Positions 9,249-18,222 of a DNA stretch of 64,000 bases are shown in pieces. How positions within the stretch are numbered: the first letter of the stretch is position 1; each line of letters opens with the position of its first letter. The notes beneath the pieces are model-generated. The model had not been told where the DNA came from and made no database searches. It saw nothing but the letters and a program-made list of their open reading frames with translations. Origin of the DNA: an uncultured Akkermansia sp. (GTDB lineage: Bacteria; Verrucomicrobiota; Verrucomicrobiia; Verrucomicrobiales; Akkermansiaceae). Where the stretch lies: assembly GCA_947601655.1 (NCBI GenBank), contig CANQGG010000007.1, positions 1-64,000 on the forward strand. The letters are read 5' to 3'. The position numbers were made by a program, and so were the translations under genes.

Positions 9249-10100
9249 ATGAACAGAATTATTCATAAAATACTAGTCAGCCTGATTTTTCTATCGGGAT
9301 TGTGGTACGCAACTCCGGTGTACGCTCAACTCGAGGTGCGGCTAGAGCCGACCCGTCGCGATTTTGTAGCGGGAGAAAATGTGCAGCTTGTGCTCACAAT
9401 GATCAACCATACTGATTCGTCCATTGCCCTTACAAATACACCGGGGCGCTGTTGGCTGCATATGGAAATCAACAGGCAGGGGGACAATATCTCTGTGGCT
9501 CCAAGTGCAGTGCCACGTTATCCAAATCAGACGATCACGCCGGGATCGCGACGGGCGTGTCGACTGGAACTGAAGGATTATTTTAACTTGGACAGGGAGG
9601 GTACTTATCGCGTTCGTGTTGTCTTACGAATGCCAGATATGCAGACCGTCTATTCGTCAAATGTAGCTATTTTCAATATTACTTCCGGCGGTGAGGTAAG
9701 CAGTTTCCAGATACAGGCTCGTGGTCAGCGTCTCAAGGTAAGTGTTCGAAACATCATAGTGAATGAGAAGAATGTCCTCTTCGGGCAAGTGCGCAACATT
9801 GATTCGAACAAGGTCATCGGTGCTTGCCCTATGGCTCAGTACCTGAGCTTTATGAAGCCGATTGTCAAATTGGACCGTGCTCAGAATCTCCATCTGCTTT
9901 GCCAGAGTTCGCCCAAGTATTATACCTATGCGGTGATGAATACTCAGGGTGATCGGCGCGAGTACAGGCTCCTCGTGCCAAGTGGTGGCCCTGTCGATAT
10001 GGTTAGTACCGGTGGCGGCATCCGCTATATCGGTCTTGTACCCTACACGAAGCCAAAAGGAGAAAAGTCCCACTACCACAGCGCATCCGAGCGTCCATAA
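9249..10100 (+). CDS. Exported protein with Ig-like beta-sandwich, unknown function
   Basis: The 283-residue protein begins with a signal peptide, MNRIIHKILVSLIFLSGLW followed by a VYA|QLE cleavage site near residue 26. The next 110 residues alternate hydrophobic strands with GENVQLVLTMINHT and REGTYRVRVVLRM, a pattern seen in bacterial Ig-like domains that describe loads or ligands outside the membrane. The C-terminal half is also beta-rich and ends in a basic tail. It lies 17 bp after the pseudokinase gene and 9 bp before der. I do not recognise the family. Extracytoplasmic location is the only firm statement. Confidence 0.6.
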   Translation: MNRIIHKILVSLIFLSGLWYATPVYAQLEVRLEPTRRDFVAGENVQLVLTMINHTDSSIALTNTPGRCWLHMEINRQGDNISVAPSAVPRYPNQTITPGSRRACRLELKDYFNLDREGTYRVRVVLRMPDMQTVYSSNVAIFNITSGGEVSSFQIQARGQRLKVSVRNIIVNEKNVLFGQVRNIDSNKVIGACPMAQYLSFMKPIVKLDRAQNLHLLCQSSPKYYTYAVMNTQGDRREYRLLVPSGGPVDMVSTGGGIRYIGLVPYTKPKGEKSHYHSASERP

Positions 10101-10109
10101 AGATTTGCC

Positions 10110-11501
10110 ATGCTACAACCAACTATAGCCTTGGTCGGTCGCCCCAACGTGGGGAAATCAGCCCTCTTCAACTGCCTGGTTGGTAGGAAGATTGCTATCG
10201 TGCACGATCAGCCGGGAGTGACTCGTGATCGCTTAAGTGCATCACTTATGCGGGGGGCGTATGAGGCATTGGTTATGGATACTGGTGGAATTGGGGCTGC
10301 TGCGGATGAAAACTTTGCTGCGGCGGTTGAGCGAGAGGCAGATATAGCGATAGAAGCGGCAGATATTGTGCTGTTCGTGTGTGATTGCCGTGAATCACTC
10401 ACGCAGGCGGATCGCAATATCGCGGTAAGACTGCATCGTAGTCGGATTCCTGTTCTACTGGTGCTCAATAAGGCTGATACAGAGAAGCAAGAACTTTCTT
10501 TTGGAGAATTTGCTGAGCTCGGATTTGAGTCGTACGTCTTCACCTCCGCAGCTCATGGAAGAGGACTGGATATTCTTTCTGATCGCCTGGGTGGAATGCT
10601 CAAGACGTTGGGAGCTGCCGTAAGGAAGCTCCAGGTCGAAGAGGAGGGGGAGGGTAGTGTGCCGCGGACGGAGATACGCCTCGCTGTAGTCGGTCGCCCG
10701 AACGCAGGTAAGTCTTCGCTCATCAATGCGATCTTGCAGGATCGTCGCACGATTGTGTCGGACGTGGCCGGAACCACCCGCGACGCTGTGGATGTTCCTT
10801 ATCGCCGTGGGGAGCAGGACTACGTACTCATTGATACGGCAGGGATGCGTCCGCGGTCTCGTCGCGATAGCTCGGTGGAGGTGTTCTCCGCTATGCGTAG
10901 CGAGCGCGCTATACGGCGGGCAGATGTGTGTTTGCTGGTGGTGGATGCAGCTGCGGGCATCACCCACCAGGACCGTCGCATTGCCTCAACAATTGCAGAG
11001 GAGAAAAAGCCCTGCATTGTGGTGATGAATAAGTACGATCTGTTCTGTACCGGTGCGTCAAACAAAGCACGTAAGGATGAATTAAAAGCTCTCGTTCGTG
11101 AGCAACTGTTTTTTCTTGATAATGTTCCTTTTGTCGCTGTCTGTGCCAGGGAAGCCCGGGGAACGGAGTCTATCTTCACCACCCTTGAACATCTTCGGAA
11201 GAGTAGTCCCAACTTTCCCGGTACGGGGGAATTGAATCGCCTTTTGCAGCGTGCCATGCTCACCAATCCTCCACCTGCAGGACGTTCCGCCGGCAGCACG
11301 TTGAAGCTGTACTATGCCACTGTTGCCCTGAACGAAAAATACAGCGTGATCCCTGTGCCGACGTATGTGCTTTTCGTGAATGATAAGCGTTTGCTGAGCG
11401 ACAGCTATGCCCAGTATCTGCGCAATGTCATCCGGTCTCGTGTGGGAGCGGCGGGTATTCCGACGGTTCTTTCTGTTCGTTCTCGTGTGCGCCGTTCATG
11501 A
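10110..11501 (+). CDS. der: Ribosome biogenesis GTPase Der (EngA)
   Basis: The 463-residue protein contains two GTPase domains in tandem, the hallmark of Der. The first P-loop is GRPNVGKS at 9-16 and the second is GRPNAGKSS near residue 195. Each is followed by DTGG/DTAG switch motifs and NKAD/NKYD specificity motifs, and a KH-like domain closes the protein (PPPAGRSAG, KLYYATV). Der acts in late assembly of the 50S ribosomal subunit in the cytoplasm. The length is typical. The start ATG is preceded by CATAAAGATTTGCC, with no Shine-Dalgarno match. Confidence 0.95.
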   Translation: MLQPTIALVGRPNVGKSALFNCLVGRKIAIVHDQPGVTRDRLSASLMRGAYEALVMDTGGIGAAADENFAAAVEREADIAIEAADIVLFVCDCRESLTQADRNIAVRLHRSRIPVLLVLNKADTEKQELSFGEFAELGFESYVFTSAAHGRGLDILSDRLGGMLKTLGAAVRKLQVEEEGEGSVPRTEIRLAVVGRPNAGKSSLINAILQDRRTIVSDVAGTTRDAVDVPYRRGEQDYVLIDTAGMRPRSRRDSSVEVFSAMRSERAIRRADVCLLVVDAAAGITHQDRRIASTIAEEKKPCIVVMNKYDLFCTGASNKARKDELKALVREQLFFLDNVPFVAVCAREARGTESIFTTLEHLRKSSPNFPGTGELNRLLQRAMLTNPPPAGRSAGSTLKLYYATVALNEKYSVIPVPTYVLFVNDKRLLSDSYAQYLRNVIRSRVGAAGIPTVLSVRSRVRRS

Positions 11502-11531
11502 TTTTTTGATTTTCCGACGTTTCCAGATCTA

Positions 11532-12566
11532 ATGGCGATCGATATATCAAGTTGTGCTCCCATCCTGGAGGTGGATCAACTGCAGTTTTACTATCCTGTG
11601 CAACAAGGTGCGCTGGAGAAAAATCACGGTATGGTAAAAGCTGTGGATGGCATTTCATTTTCCATCTCCCCTGGCGAGACGCTGGGTCTTGTTGGAGAAA
11701 GCGGTTGCGGCAAGAGTACAGTGGCGCGTTGTCTTGTTCGTCTGCTTGAGCCTGCTTCCGGCAGAATATCTTTGCTCGGCAGAGATATTACTCATTTGCC
11801 GCAGTGGCGCTTGCGCGAGGTCAGGCGCGAGGTGCAGCTTGTTTTCCAGGATCCCGCTGCGGCGCTTAATCCGCGCATGACGGTGCGGCGGCTCATCGCA
11901 GAACCCATGGTGGTGCAAGGCAGGGCGAGTCGTCGAGAGAGGATTGCGCGCGTGAACGAGTTGCTTGATCAGGTGGGTTTGCCGCGTAGTGTGACAGATC
12001 ATTTTTCGCATGAACTCTCCGGAGGGCAGCGGCAGCGTGTCTGCATTGCGCGTGCTCTCGCTCGCTGTCCAAGGTTGTTGGTTTTGGATGAGCCGGTGAG
12101 TGCTCTGGATGTCTCGGTTCAATCTCAGGTATTGAACCTTTTACTTGACCTGCAGCGCGAGTTGCAGCTCGCTTATCTCTTCATCTCACATGATCTCTCC
12201 GTTGTACGTCATATGAGCGATCGCGTGGCAGTGATGTACCTTGGGAAAATCGTAGAGATGGCTGATGCCGATAGGTTGTACAGTCGGCCGCGCCATGGTT
12301 ACACCAAGGCGCTTCTTGCCGCGGTGCCACGGGTGGGTGTTCCGGCAGATCAGATGCCTCTCCCTCTGCCGGGGGATGTTCCGGATCCGCAGGATACGCA
12401 TCCAGGCAGCGCCTTCGGTCGCCGTATCCACCACCCATTCCTGGAGGCAACGTATGGCATGGACCTCATTCCTCGCGAGATTGAGCCGGGGCATTGGGTC
12501 GCCCCGGATCCCTGTGCCCTTTCTCAGGAGGATTTGTCGCTTCTTGGTATTGATATCTACTGTTGA
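11532..12566 (+). CDS. Oligopeptide/dipeptide ABC transporter ATPase, OppF/DppF type
   Basis: This 344-residue ATPase has Walker [10 protein letters not shown] at 55-63, the signature LSGGQRQR near 163 and Walker [13 protein letters not shown] near 185, followed by the SHD switch motif. The FYYPVQQGA start and the C-terminal oligopeptide-transporter extension ([12 protein letters not shown], then [14 protein letters not shown] with a divergent Cys-poor motif) are typical of OppF/DppF subunits. They power peptide import at the inner membrane. No permease or binding-protein gene lies beside it, so its partners must be elsewhere. The tatC start follows 1 bp after the stop. Confidence 0.85.
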   Translation: MAIDISSCAPILEVDQLQFYYPVQQGALEKNHGMVKAVDGISFSISPGETLGLVGESGCGKSTVARCLVRLLEPASGRISLLGRDITHLPQWRLREVRREVQLVFQDPAAALNPRMTVRRLIAEPMVVQGRASRRERIARVNELLDQVGLPRSVTDHFSHELSGGQRQRVCIARALARCPRLLVLDEPVSALDVSVQSQVLNLLLDLQRELQLAYLFISHDLSVVRHMSDRVAVMYLGKIVEMADADRLYSRPRHGYTKALLAAVPRVGVPADQMPLPLPGDVPDPQDTHPGSAFGRRIHHPFLEATYGMDLIPREIEPGHWVAPDPCALSQEDLSLLGIDIYC

Positions 12567-12567
12567 T

Positions 12568-13662
12568 ATGTTGAGATTTTTCGAAGCCATGTGGCGCAGG
12601 CAAGCCCCGAAGAATGGAACGGCGGAGATGCCTCTTATCGGGCATCTGGAGGAATTGAGACGTACCCTTATCCGCATGGCGCTTTGCGCATTGGCGGGTA
12701 TGCTGCTTTGCTTCGGCTTTGCTCCTTCTCTCATGCAGCTGATCAGGCGTCCGGTGGACATGGTGCTTGCGCAGCGTACCGCTTCATTTCTGCCGGATGG
12801 TGTAAGCCCGGAGGAATGGAGGAGCGCAGGTTTTTTTCTTGGTGGGAAGACCGCATTGCCTCCCGGAACTCAGGCTGAACTGGAGCAGGCGGTGGGTCCC
12901 CGTGTAGCGGAGTTGACCCAGGCGCGCGCGTTGTTGGTCGCTCTTCAGGCGCTGCCGGAGGCGGCACGCGATGAGGCGATATCTCGCAGTGGATGCTCCG
13001 ATGCCGTGCAGTCTCTCACTCGCGCCCTGGCTGCTTCCGGGGCAGGGGAGCAGGCGGCAATCATCGGGGGTGAGCGGACGCGTCTCATGGGGGCGTTTCA
13101 GCCCGGGGAGGCGTTTATGCTTTCCGTGCAGTTGGCGTTTTTCGGCGGGGTTGTCTTGGTGAGCCCCCTGCTGCTGTACTTCTTACTGCAGTTCATCATG
13201 CCGGGGCTTTTGCAGCATGAGCGGCGTCTTCTGCGCCGCTGTCTCGTCTGGGGTGTCGGACTTTTCCTGCTGGGCTGTTCTTTTGCGTATTTTGCTGTGT
13301 TGCCGAGAGTGCTCGGCTTTTTCTATGATTACTCGGCCCAGTTGGGCATCTCGAATGACTGGCGCATTAGTTATTACCTGTCGTTTTCGGTGAAACTGAT
13401 TCTGGTGTTTGGGCTCATTTTTGAATTGCCGGTTGTACTCTGGCCGCTCATGAAATTGGGAATTCTGACGCGCTCCCGCATGCGCCGCCTCCGCTCTTAC
13501 ATGCTGGTGGGGAGCTTTGGCACAGCACTTCTCCTGGCCCCCGCTCCGGATCCCGGCACGATGCTGCTCATGGCTCTGCCGCTTTATTTGCTCTATGAAC
13601 TCTGCATCCTGCTTGCGCCGCGGGAACGGGTAGCTGATCAATCCAGCTCTGCAGAGGAGTAG
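12568..13662 (+). CDS. tatC: Twin-arginine translocase subunit TatC with large periplasmic insertion
   Basis: The 364-residue protein carries the TatC core: the cytoplasmic EMPLIGHLEELRRTL motif that contacts twin-arginine signals, followed by the membrane helices. It is about 110 residues longer than usual. The extra part lies between helix 1 (ending CFGFAPSLMQLIRRPVD) and helix 2 (EAFMLSVQLAFFGGVVLV), in the first periplasmic loop, and is rich in Ala, Glu and Arg. TatC binds folded-protein precursors and, with TatA/B, exports them. Its start overlaps the oppF-like stop region and has no Shine-Dalgarno sequence. No tatA is visible nearby. Confidence 0.92.
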   Translation: MLRFFEAMWRRQAPKNGTAEMPLIGHLEELRRTLIRMALCALAGMLLCFGFAPSLMQLIRRPVDMVLAQRTASFLPDGVSPEEWRSAGFFLGGKTALPPGTQAELEQAVGPRVAELTQARALLVALQALPEAARDEAISRSGCSDAVQSLTRALAASGAGEQAAIIGGERTRLMGAFQPGEAFMLSVQLAFFGGVVLVSPLLLYFLLQFIMPGLLQHERRLLRRCLVWGVGLFLLGCSFAYFAVLPRVLGFFYDYSAQLGISNDWRISYYLSFSVKLILVFGLIFELPVVLWPLMKLGILTRSRMRRLRSYMLVGSFGTALLLAPAPDPGTMLLMALPLYLLYELCILLAPRERVADQSSSAEE

Positions 13663-13729
13663 CGCTGCGCGTTTCGCCGTTGCGGGCTCTACAACAGATT
13701 GCGATGCGGTATAGAATTACAAGGAAGGG

Positions 13730-13986
13730 TTAATGAGCCTCAGCAGTGCGCAGGAGATTAGCGACGCTGGCGTGCTTGTTCTCCATGGCAAAGTCCAGAG
13801 CTGTTCTGCCTTCGATTGAGACATTCACGTCCGCTCCGACTTCCAGTAGGATGCGAACGATTTCTGCCGACCCACCTTTCGCACCCTCTCAATGCTTTCT
13901 TTCCACTCGTGGACAGCGCGGGGAAGATCTTTGAGGGCGAGTTTCTTCTTTCCTCTTGTTTTCTGTGGCTTTTCCTGCTTTTTCAT
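13730..13986 (-). pseudogene. Frameshifted or deleted ankyrin-repeat gene remnant
   Basis: From the ATG at 13986 the minus strand encodes MKKQEKPQKTRGKKKLALK and continues to a TGA at 13825-13827. In the next frame, from about 13880 to the TAA at 13730-13732, it encodes an ankyrin unit: GGSAEIVRILLEVGADVN followed by GRTALDFAMENKHASVANL. That unit matches the C-terminal repeats of the five ankyrin genes further right. The two parts overlap out of frame, so a frameshift or an internal deletion has broken an ankyrin gene and left its end. Confidence 0.6.
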
Positions 13987-13990
13987 TTTA

Positions 13991-14018
13991 GCTCTATCCT
14001 ACCACAGTATGAATTTTT
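13991..14018 (+). repeat. Dispersed repeat, copy M1
   Basis: CTCTATCCTACCACAG followed by an AT-rich GAATTTTT matches the core shared by six copies (CTCTGTCCTACCAC, then GTTGATT). This copy points in plus orientation and lies just past the end of the first DLPxPxY gene. It faces copy M2, so the two bound an 820-bp segment as inverted ends. Confidence 0.6.
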
Positions 14019-14027
14019 CGCTTGCAA

Positions 14028-14561
14028 TCATTTTGTTGGCTCGTTTTTTGATTCCTTTGTGTCATAACGAAGTTTTGTATAATCAGGCATGGGGAGGTCG
14101 AACGGAAGGTGTTTGGGAAACAGGAGATTATCGACAAAATTTTTTCTGGTTTCCCATTCTGGTAAATCTCCTTCTCTGTTATAGGTAATTATAATCTCTT
14201 CCCACAAAGTGTTTCCTGTTGGCAACTTTGTTTTCAAAAGATTGATTAGTAATTCCTTTTCTTTTGAATTCATGTTCCAATCCTTTTTTCCGTCGCCATT
14301 AAAATGATAGATATATCTAGGATTTTTTAAGTCGATTCGAGCCACCTTGCTTGCCCTAGCGTAGTTCTTGTTGTTATAAAGCTTAAAATAACAACCATGT
14401 CGTCTTTCACTTCTATTGACTTGAATTGAGATGTTGGTTTTCTTGTCAGAATAGACCTTCGCCATCTCACATAACATAGGATGCTTCATCTCAAACTGGG
14501 TCGTTAAAGCCTCAAAAAGGTGAGCAGTCATCGATTCTTTCCTGTTTTGGTCTTTCTTCAT
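14028..14561 (-). CDS. DLPxPxY family protein, member 1 (unknown function)
   Basis: This 177-residue protein (from MKKDQN; an ATG at 14612 would add 17 residues that no relative shares) belongs to a family with four members in the window. Shared landmarks are the MLCEMAKVY opening, CYFKLYNNKNYARASKVARI, then PRYIYH, a W with a helix of NSKEKELLINLL type, and the C-terminal LPFDLPMPDYTKLR. It has no signal peptide or membrane helix, so it is probably cytoplasmic. A short charged tail follows the signature. The DNA is clearly richer in A+T than the flanking core genes, which suggests transfer. I do not recognise the family. Confidence 0.65.
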   Translation of the reverse strand: MKKDQNRKESMTAHLFEALTTQFEMKHPMLCEMAKVYSDKKTNISIQVNRSERRHGCYFKLYNNKNYARASKVARIDLKNPRYIYHFNGDGKKDWNMNSKEKELLINLLKTKLPTGNTLWEEIIITYNREGDLPEWETRKNFVDNLLFPKHLPFDLPMPDYTKLRYDTKESKNEPTK

Positions 14562-14780
14562 ATTTCTTGTAGATTGTGCTTCATACCTATTGAAACTACG
14601 CCCAATTATCATTCAGATGTCACCGGCGAATTAGACGAAATTTTATGAAGAATGTAGTATCTATCGTTATCAATTTTTTGCAGGTGTGTGTTTAATAACA
14701 CGGTAAGATACGTCAGATAGGGCTTTGCTTGAACACTTCAAACAATCTCAATTCATCTTGGCTATGTATCCGACCATAGC

Positions 14781-14812
14781 GTTGAAAAACGCAAATATGG
14801 TAGGACAGAGTC
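14781..14812 (-). repeat. Dispersed repeat, copy M2, with hairpin
   Basis: On the minus strand this reads GACTCTGTCCTACCATA and then GCGTTTTTCAACGC. The GCGTT/AACGC arms form a 5-bp stem, extended outside by ACCATA pairing with TATGGT. It sits between DLPxPxY members 1 and 2, upstream of member 1. Confidence 0.6.
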
Positions 14813-14817
14813 TTGGT

Positions 14818-15363
14818 TTAATAGTTCTTGCTCTTTGATTGAAAGAATCTTAATTTTGTGTAGTCAGGGATTGGTAAATCTATTGGCAGATGTTTAGGGT
14901 AAATCAGGTTGTCCATTTTGTTCATTGCTGTTTTTTGAGCACCTAGTCCACCCTCCAGATTAAAACTCAGGATAAGCATAGTCCAGACAGTTTCCCCATG
15001 AAAAACAACCATGTTAAGAATTTCCAGAAGTTTTGTTCGTTCTCGAGAATTGAGTGCCCAATCTCTCTTGCCATCACTATTGACATGATAGATATATTCA
15101 GGTTTTCTGAAATTAATTCTTGCAACCTTGTCAGCTTTTCTATAATCCTTATGATTATAAACCTTGAAATAACTATCATTACTTCCCTCGTTCCTATTAA
15201 CCTGCAGGGTTATGTTCAAATCATCGTCAATGTAAACATTAGCTTTCTCACAAAGCAGGGGATTAGCCAACTCGTATTCAATAGTCATTTTCTCTAAAAG
15301 ACTTTCTGAAATTTCTCTGCTTATTATGTCTCGTAGGAGTTTGTTCATGTTTTTTTCGGTCAT
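14818..15363 (-). CDS. DLPxPxY family protein, member 2 (unknown function)
   Basis: This 181-residue protein is the closest relative of member 1. It has PLLCEKANVY, SYFKVYNHKDYRKADKVARI, KPEYIYH, a W-containing helix (WALNSRERTKLLEIL) and the C-terminal LPIDLPIPDYTKLR. It is probably soluble. The ATG at 15363 lies 12 nt after a TTACAGAAC box that is directly followed by TAGAAT, so its promoter is adjacent. Low GC marks it as accessory. Function unknown; neighbouring ankyrin and defence genes make a role in conflict or host interaction conceivable but unproven. Confidence 0.75.
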   Translation of the reverse strand: MTEKNMNKLLRDIISREISESLLEKMTIEYELANPLLCEKANVYIDDDLNITLQVNRNEGSNDSYFKVYNHKDYRKADKVARINFRKPEYIYHVNSDGKRDWALNSRERTKLLEILNMVVFHGETVWTMLILSFNLEGGLGAQKTAMNKMDNLIYPKHLPIDLPIPDYTKLRFFQSKSKNY

Positions 15364-15384
15364 TGTTTTATTCTAGTTCTGTAA

Positions 15385-15414
15385 AAAAAATCAACACTGT
15401 GGTGGAACAGAGCC
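15385..15414 (-). repeat. Dispersed repeat, copy M3
   Basis: The minus strand reads GGCTCTGTTCCACCACAG and then GTTGATTTTTT, 22 bp upstream of DLPxPxY member 2. Its 3' end merges with the TTACAGAAC promoter box at 15376-15384. Confidence 0.6.
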
Positions 15415-15472
15415 AAATTATATTCTTTATCTTAATAGGGCGTTTTTTAAGTTAAATGAGCATGGTGTTGCT

Positions 15473-18097
15473 TCAAATGTACTCCCACACCTGTTTCCTC
15501 AATATCTCCAGTCCGGAGGAAATTCCTGCGAAAAACGGCTCATACGCGGTCCGATAGCTGAGTAGCGAACATCTTGGTTTGTCGATAGCGCCTGCTTGGC
15601 GCAGGATGCGAGCGAGGAAAAGATTCCCATTATTCAGTGCGTACATAAGGGGGGTACATCCGCACGCTTCGGCATTCACGTCCGCGCCGGCAGCCAGAAG
15701 TAGTTGTACCGTCCGTGAGCTTACGTGAAAAGCTGATGCGGCTATGAGGGGAGTAGCATATTGAGCCCTCATATTTACATTCGCTCCGGCTTCCAACAGA
15801 AGACGAATACTCTCCGTATTTCCATTGTGTGCAGCGACAATAAGCGGTGTTTTCCATTTAACAGCAACGTTCACATTTGCACCGGCTTCCAATAGAATAC
15901 GGATAATCTCCGTATTTCCCATCCATGCGGCGGCAATAAGCGGCGTGTATTCTTCTGTCGCTCCGTTGACGTCTGCGCCGGCTTCCAGCAGCAAGCGCAC
16001 GCCGTCTGAATATTCTGCTTTTACGGCAGTGATGAGCGCGGTATGCTTTCCCGTCTTGGCGTTTACATCCGCTCCATGGGCAAGGAGAAATCGTACGCTT
16101 TCTTCACATTTTTCACGCACTGCTGACATAAGAGGGGTGTAGTGCAGAGTGCTAAGCTGCTCGATCGATGGGTTGATCATCGCTCCGCGGTCGATAAGTT
16201 TCTGCATGAGTTTTGTGTTTCCTGTGCGTGCCGCTGTTCCGAGAGGTGTTTCGGAAGGAACATCTATTCTTACGCATTTTGATATCCGATTCACATCTGC
16301 TCCGGAGTTTAGTAAAAAATTGACTATATTTATTTGTTCTGCTTTAATGGCCAATGTTAAAGGGTTACCGAATCCGAAGTCGTCTGTATTGATGTCCAAT
16401 CCCGTCCTGGTCTTGAGGAGGAGTCGTACGATGTCCAGCCTCCCGGCTTGTACCGCCTTGAAAAGCAGAGTAGGGGGGTAGGTCCCCTTATGTATATCAT
16501 AGTAGCTTTTGTGGAGCATTCCTTTTTTGATGAGTCGGCGAAATTCTACCGCAGAACAGCCGTTTTGGATTGCAATCTTCAACTCCTCTACGTTTGGACT
16601 CTTTTTCTTAAGACTTTTTCTCCAATTGTCCTCATTCGTTGCTAAAGCTTTCGCTCCGGCTGCGCGCAAGATGTGTGCAGAGAGAATGTTATTCGCCTCC
16701 AGTGCGAACTCCCACGCGGTTCGCCCGTCCGACACAGCGTTCACATCCGCCCCGGCTTTTAAGAGTATTTTCAGACATCCCGTATGTTTGCAAAATCTTG
16801 CTGCTGAGATGAGCGGTGTACAAGTCCCTGCTGTAGCATTCACGTCTGCTCCTGCCTTCAGCAGCAGTCGGATGACGTCGGGGTTAGATCCTCTCGCCGC
16901 AGCGATGAGGGGTGTATACTCTTGCGTCGCTTTGTTTACATCCGCACCGGCGTCAAGAAGCATCTGCACTCCTTCCCTACTTCCTTTCTCTGCGGCGGCA
17001 ATAAGCGGGGTATGTATCTTCGTTGTCCTGTTCACATCCGCTCCTGCCTCAAGCAGCAGTTGCATTCCTTCCAAGCTCCCGGCCATGGTTGCAGCAAGGA
17101 GTGGGGGGCGTTCTCCTGCCTCAGTATTCACGTCCGCTCCGGCTTCCAACAAAATGCGTAAGATCGGAACGAAATGTTCATTGGCATACCACGCTCCTGC
17201 AGAGAGTGGGGTATGCTCTCCTGTTGAGGCGTTCACGTCGGCGCCGTGGTCAAGGAGAAAACGAACGCTCTCTTCACAGCCTTCATGGGCAGCCGCTATG
17301 AGAGGCGTGTATTTTGATGTTTCATCATTGACATCTGCGCCCCTGTCGATCAAATGCTGCATGAGTTCCAAATTACCCGCGCGTGCTGCGAGGCACAGGG
17401 GCGTAAGATCCCGATACTTATCAGAACCGTCAATGTGCGCTCCTGCATCCAGGAGCAGATCGATGATGTCCCGTCGTTCGGTTCGAATGGCTAGATCCAG
17501 TGGAGGAATATCTCTAAGCCAATCCTCGATTGGATAAAAATTGCATAGCCGGTGGTTTTCATACTCTGTCATGGATCCCATGTCTCTTGGACAGGAAAAT
17601 GTTTCTGCGTTGGCGTCCGCTCCTGCTTCCAAAAGCATGTGGACAATGTTGCTATGTCCACCATATACAGCAAAGCGCAGAGGCTCGTTCAAATCTATGC
17701 GTTTCTGACCTGCCGAGGCGTTTAACATCAGTTGAACGACAGCCTCATGTCCCCACAGAGCGGCAACACTCAGAGAGCTACATTGCACATTAAAATAGTT
17801 GGATTCTATTTCTTCCCCGGCATCTAACAGCAGCTGCACGATGTCGGCGCGACCTACCTGTGCCGCAATAGAAAGAGGGGGGCGGTAGAAGACATGACGC
17901 TCTACCTCACCTTTTAATTTTTTCATATCGCCTGAGCGGACCAGGTTTTTAATTTCCCGTGCCATCCATTTACGGAGATTTTGATTTTCCAGAGCACCTG
18001 CGGCAATCAGGTTTCTAATTTGCTCCGGCTTGCTGGTTTCGTCCATAATGGCGTTGTAAAGCCTCATTCGGAGCCTTTTGTTGTTGTTCTTTTTCAT
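15473..18097 (-). CDS. Ankyrin-repeat protein A1, two-unit fusion
   Basis: This 874-residue protein is built almost wholly of ankyrin repeats of about 33 residues, each with the TPLxxAA and LLLEAGADVN cores. It opens with the cap shared by the array (LRMRLYNAIMDETSKPEQIRNLI). Near residue 490 a second cap-like stretch appears (ELKIAIQNGCSAVEFRRLI), then another repeat series, so the gene looks like two array members joined end to end. The C-terminus ends AGAIDKP plus a unique tail of about 35 residues. Ankyrin repeats bind proteins, and no enzymatic domain or signal peptide is visible. It is the last of five tandem minus-strand copies. Confidence 0.85.
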   Translation of the reverse strand: MKKNNNKRLRMRLYNAIMDETSKPEQIRNLIAAGALENQNLRKWMAREIKNLVRSGDMKKLKGEVERHVFYRPPLSIAAQVGRADIVQLLLDAGEEIESNYFNVQCSSLSVAALWGHEAVVQLMLNASAGQKRIDLNEPLRFAVYGGHSNIVHMLLEAGADANAETFSCPRDMGSMTEYENHRLCNFYPIEDWLRDIPPLDLAIRTERRDIIDLLLDAGAHIDGSDKYRDLTPLCLAARAGNLELMQHLIDRGADVNDETSKYTPLIAAAHEGCEESVRFLLDHGADVNASTGEHTPLSAGAWYANEHFVPILRILLEAGADVNTEAGERPPLLAATMAGSLEGMQLLLEAGADVNRTTKIHTPLIAAAEKGSREGVQMLLDAGADVNKATQEYTPLIAAARGSNPDVIRLLLKAGADVNATAGTCTPLISAARFCKHTGCLKILLKAGADVNAVSDGRTAWEFALEANNILSAHILRAAGAKALATNEDNWRKSLKKKSPNVEELKIAIQNGCSAVEFRRLIKKGMLHKSYYDIHKGTYPPTLLFKAVQAGRLDIVRLLLKTRTGLDINTDDFGFGNPLTLAIKAEQINIVNFLLNSGADVNRISKCVRIDVPSETPLGTAARTGNTKLMQKLIDRGAMINPSIEQLSTLHYTPLMSAVREKCEESVRFLLAHGADVNAKTGKHTALITAVKAEYSDGVRLLLEAGADVNGATEEYTPLIAAAWMGNTEIIRILLEAGANVNVAVKWKTPLIVAAHNGNTESIRLLLEAGANVNMRAQYATPLIAASAFHVSSRTVQLLLAAGADVNAEACGCTPLMYALNNGNLFLARILRQAGAIDKPRCSLLSYRTAYEPFFAGISSGLEILRKQVWEYI

Positions 18098-18222
18098 GTT
18101 GAAAAAAGTTAGTTGGTTTATTTTGTCGTGTTGTTAGTGGTGGGGGCAATGTGTTTTTCCGATTGGGATGCTCGTACCGATTTCGTCCGCTGCCTTGCTT
18201 GATTACGCGATACGGCTCACCC
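18098..18222 (-). repeat. Duplicated ankyrin intergenic segment
   Basis: This spacer is closely similar to 19594-19724 and partly to 22620-22753. Shared blocks include TGTCGTGT, CCGATTGGG, ACCGATTTCGTCCG and GATTACGCGATACGG. The similarity continues into the 3' end of the gene to the left. The array therefore grew by duplication of gene plus spacer. I see no gene in the spacer itself. Confidence 0.65.

Noticed and set aside
16509..17537. Plus-strand frame of 342 codons over the ankyrin gene A1
   Set aside because: Its repeated FTSAPASS-type units are the mirror of the ankyrin repeats and appear over every copy.
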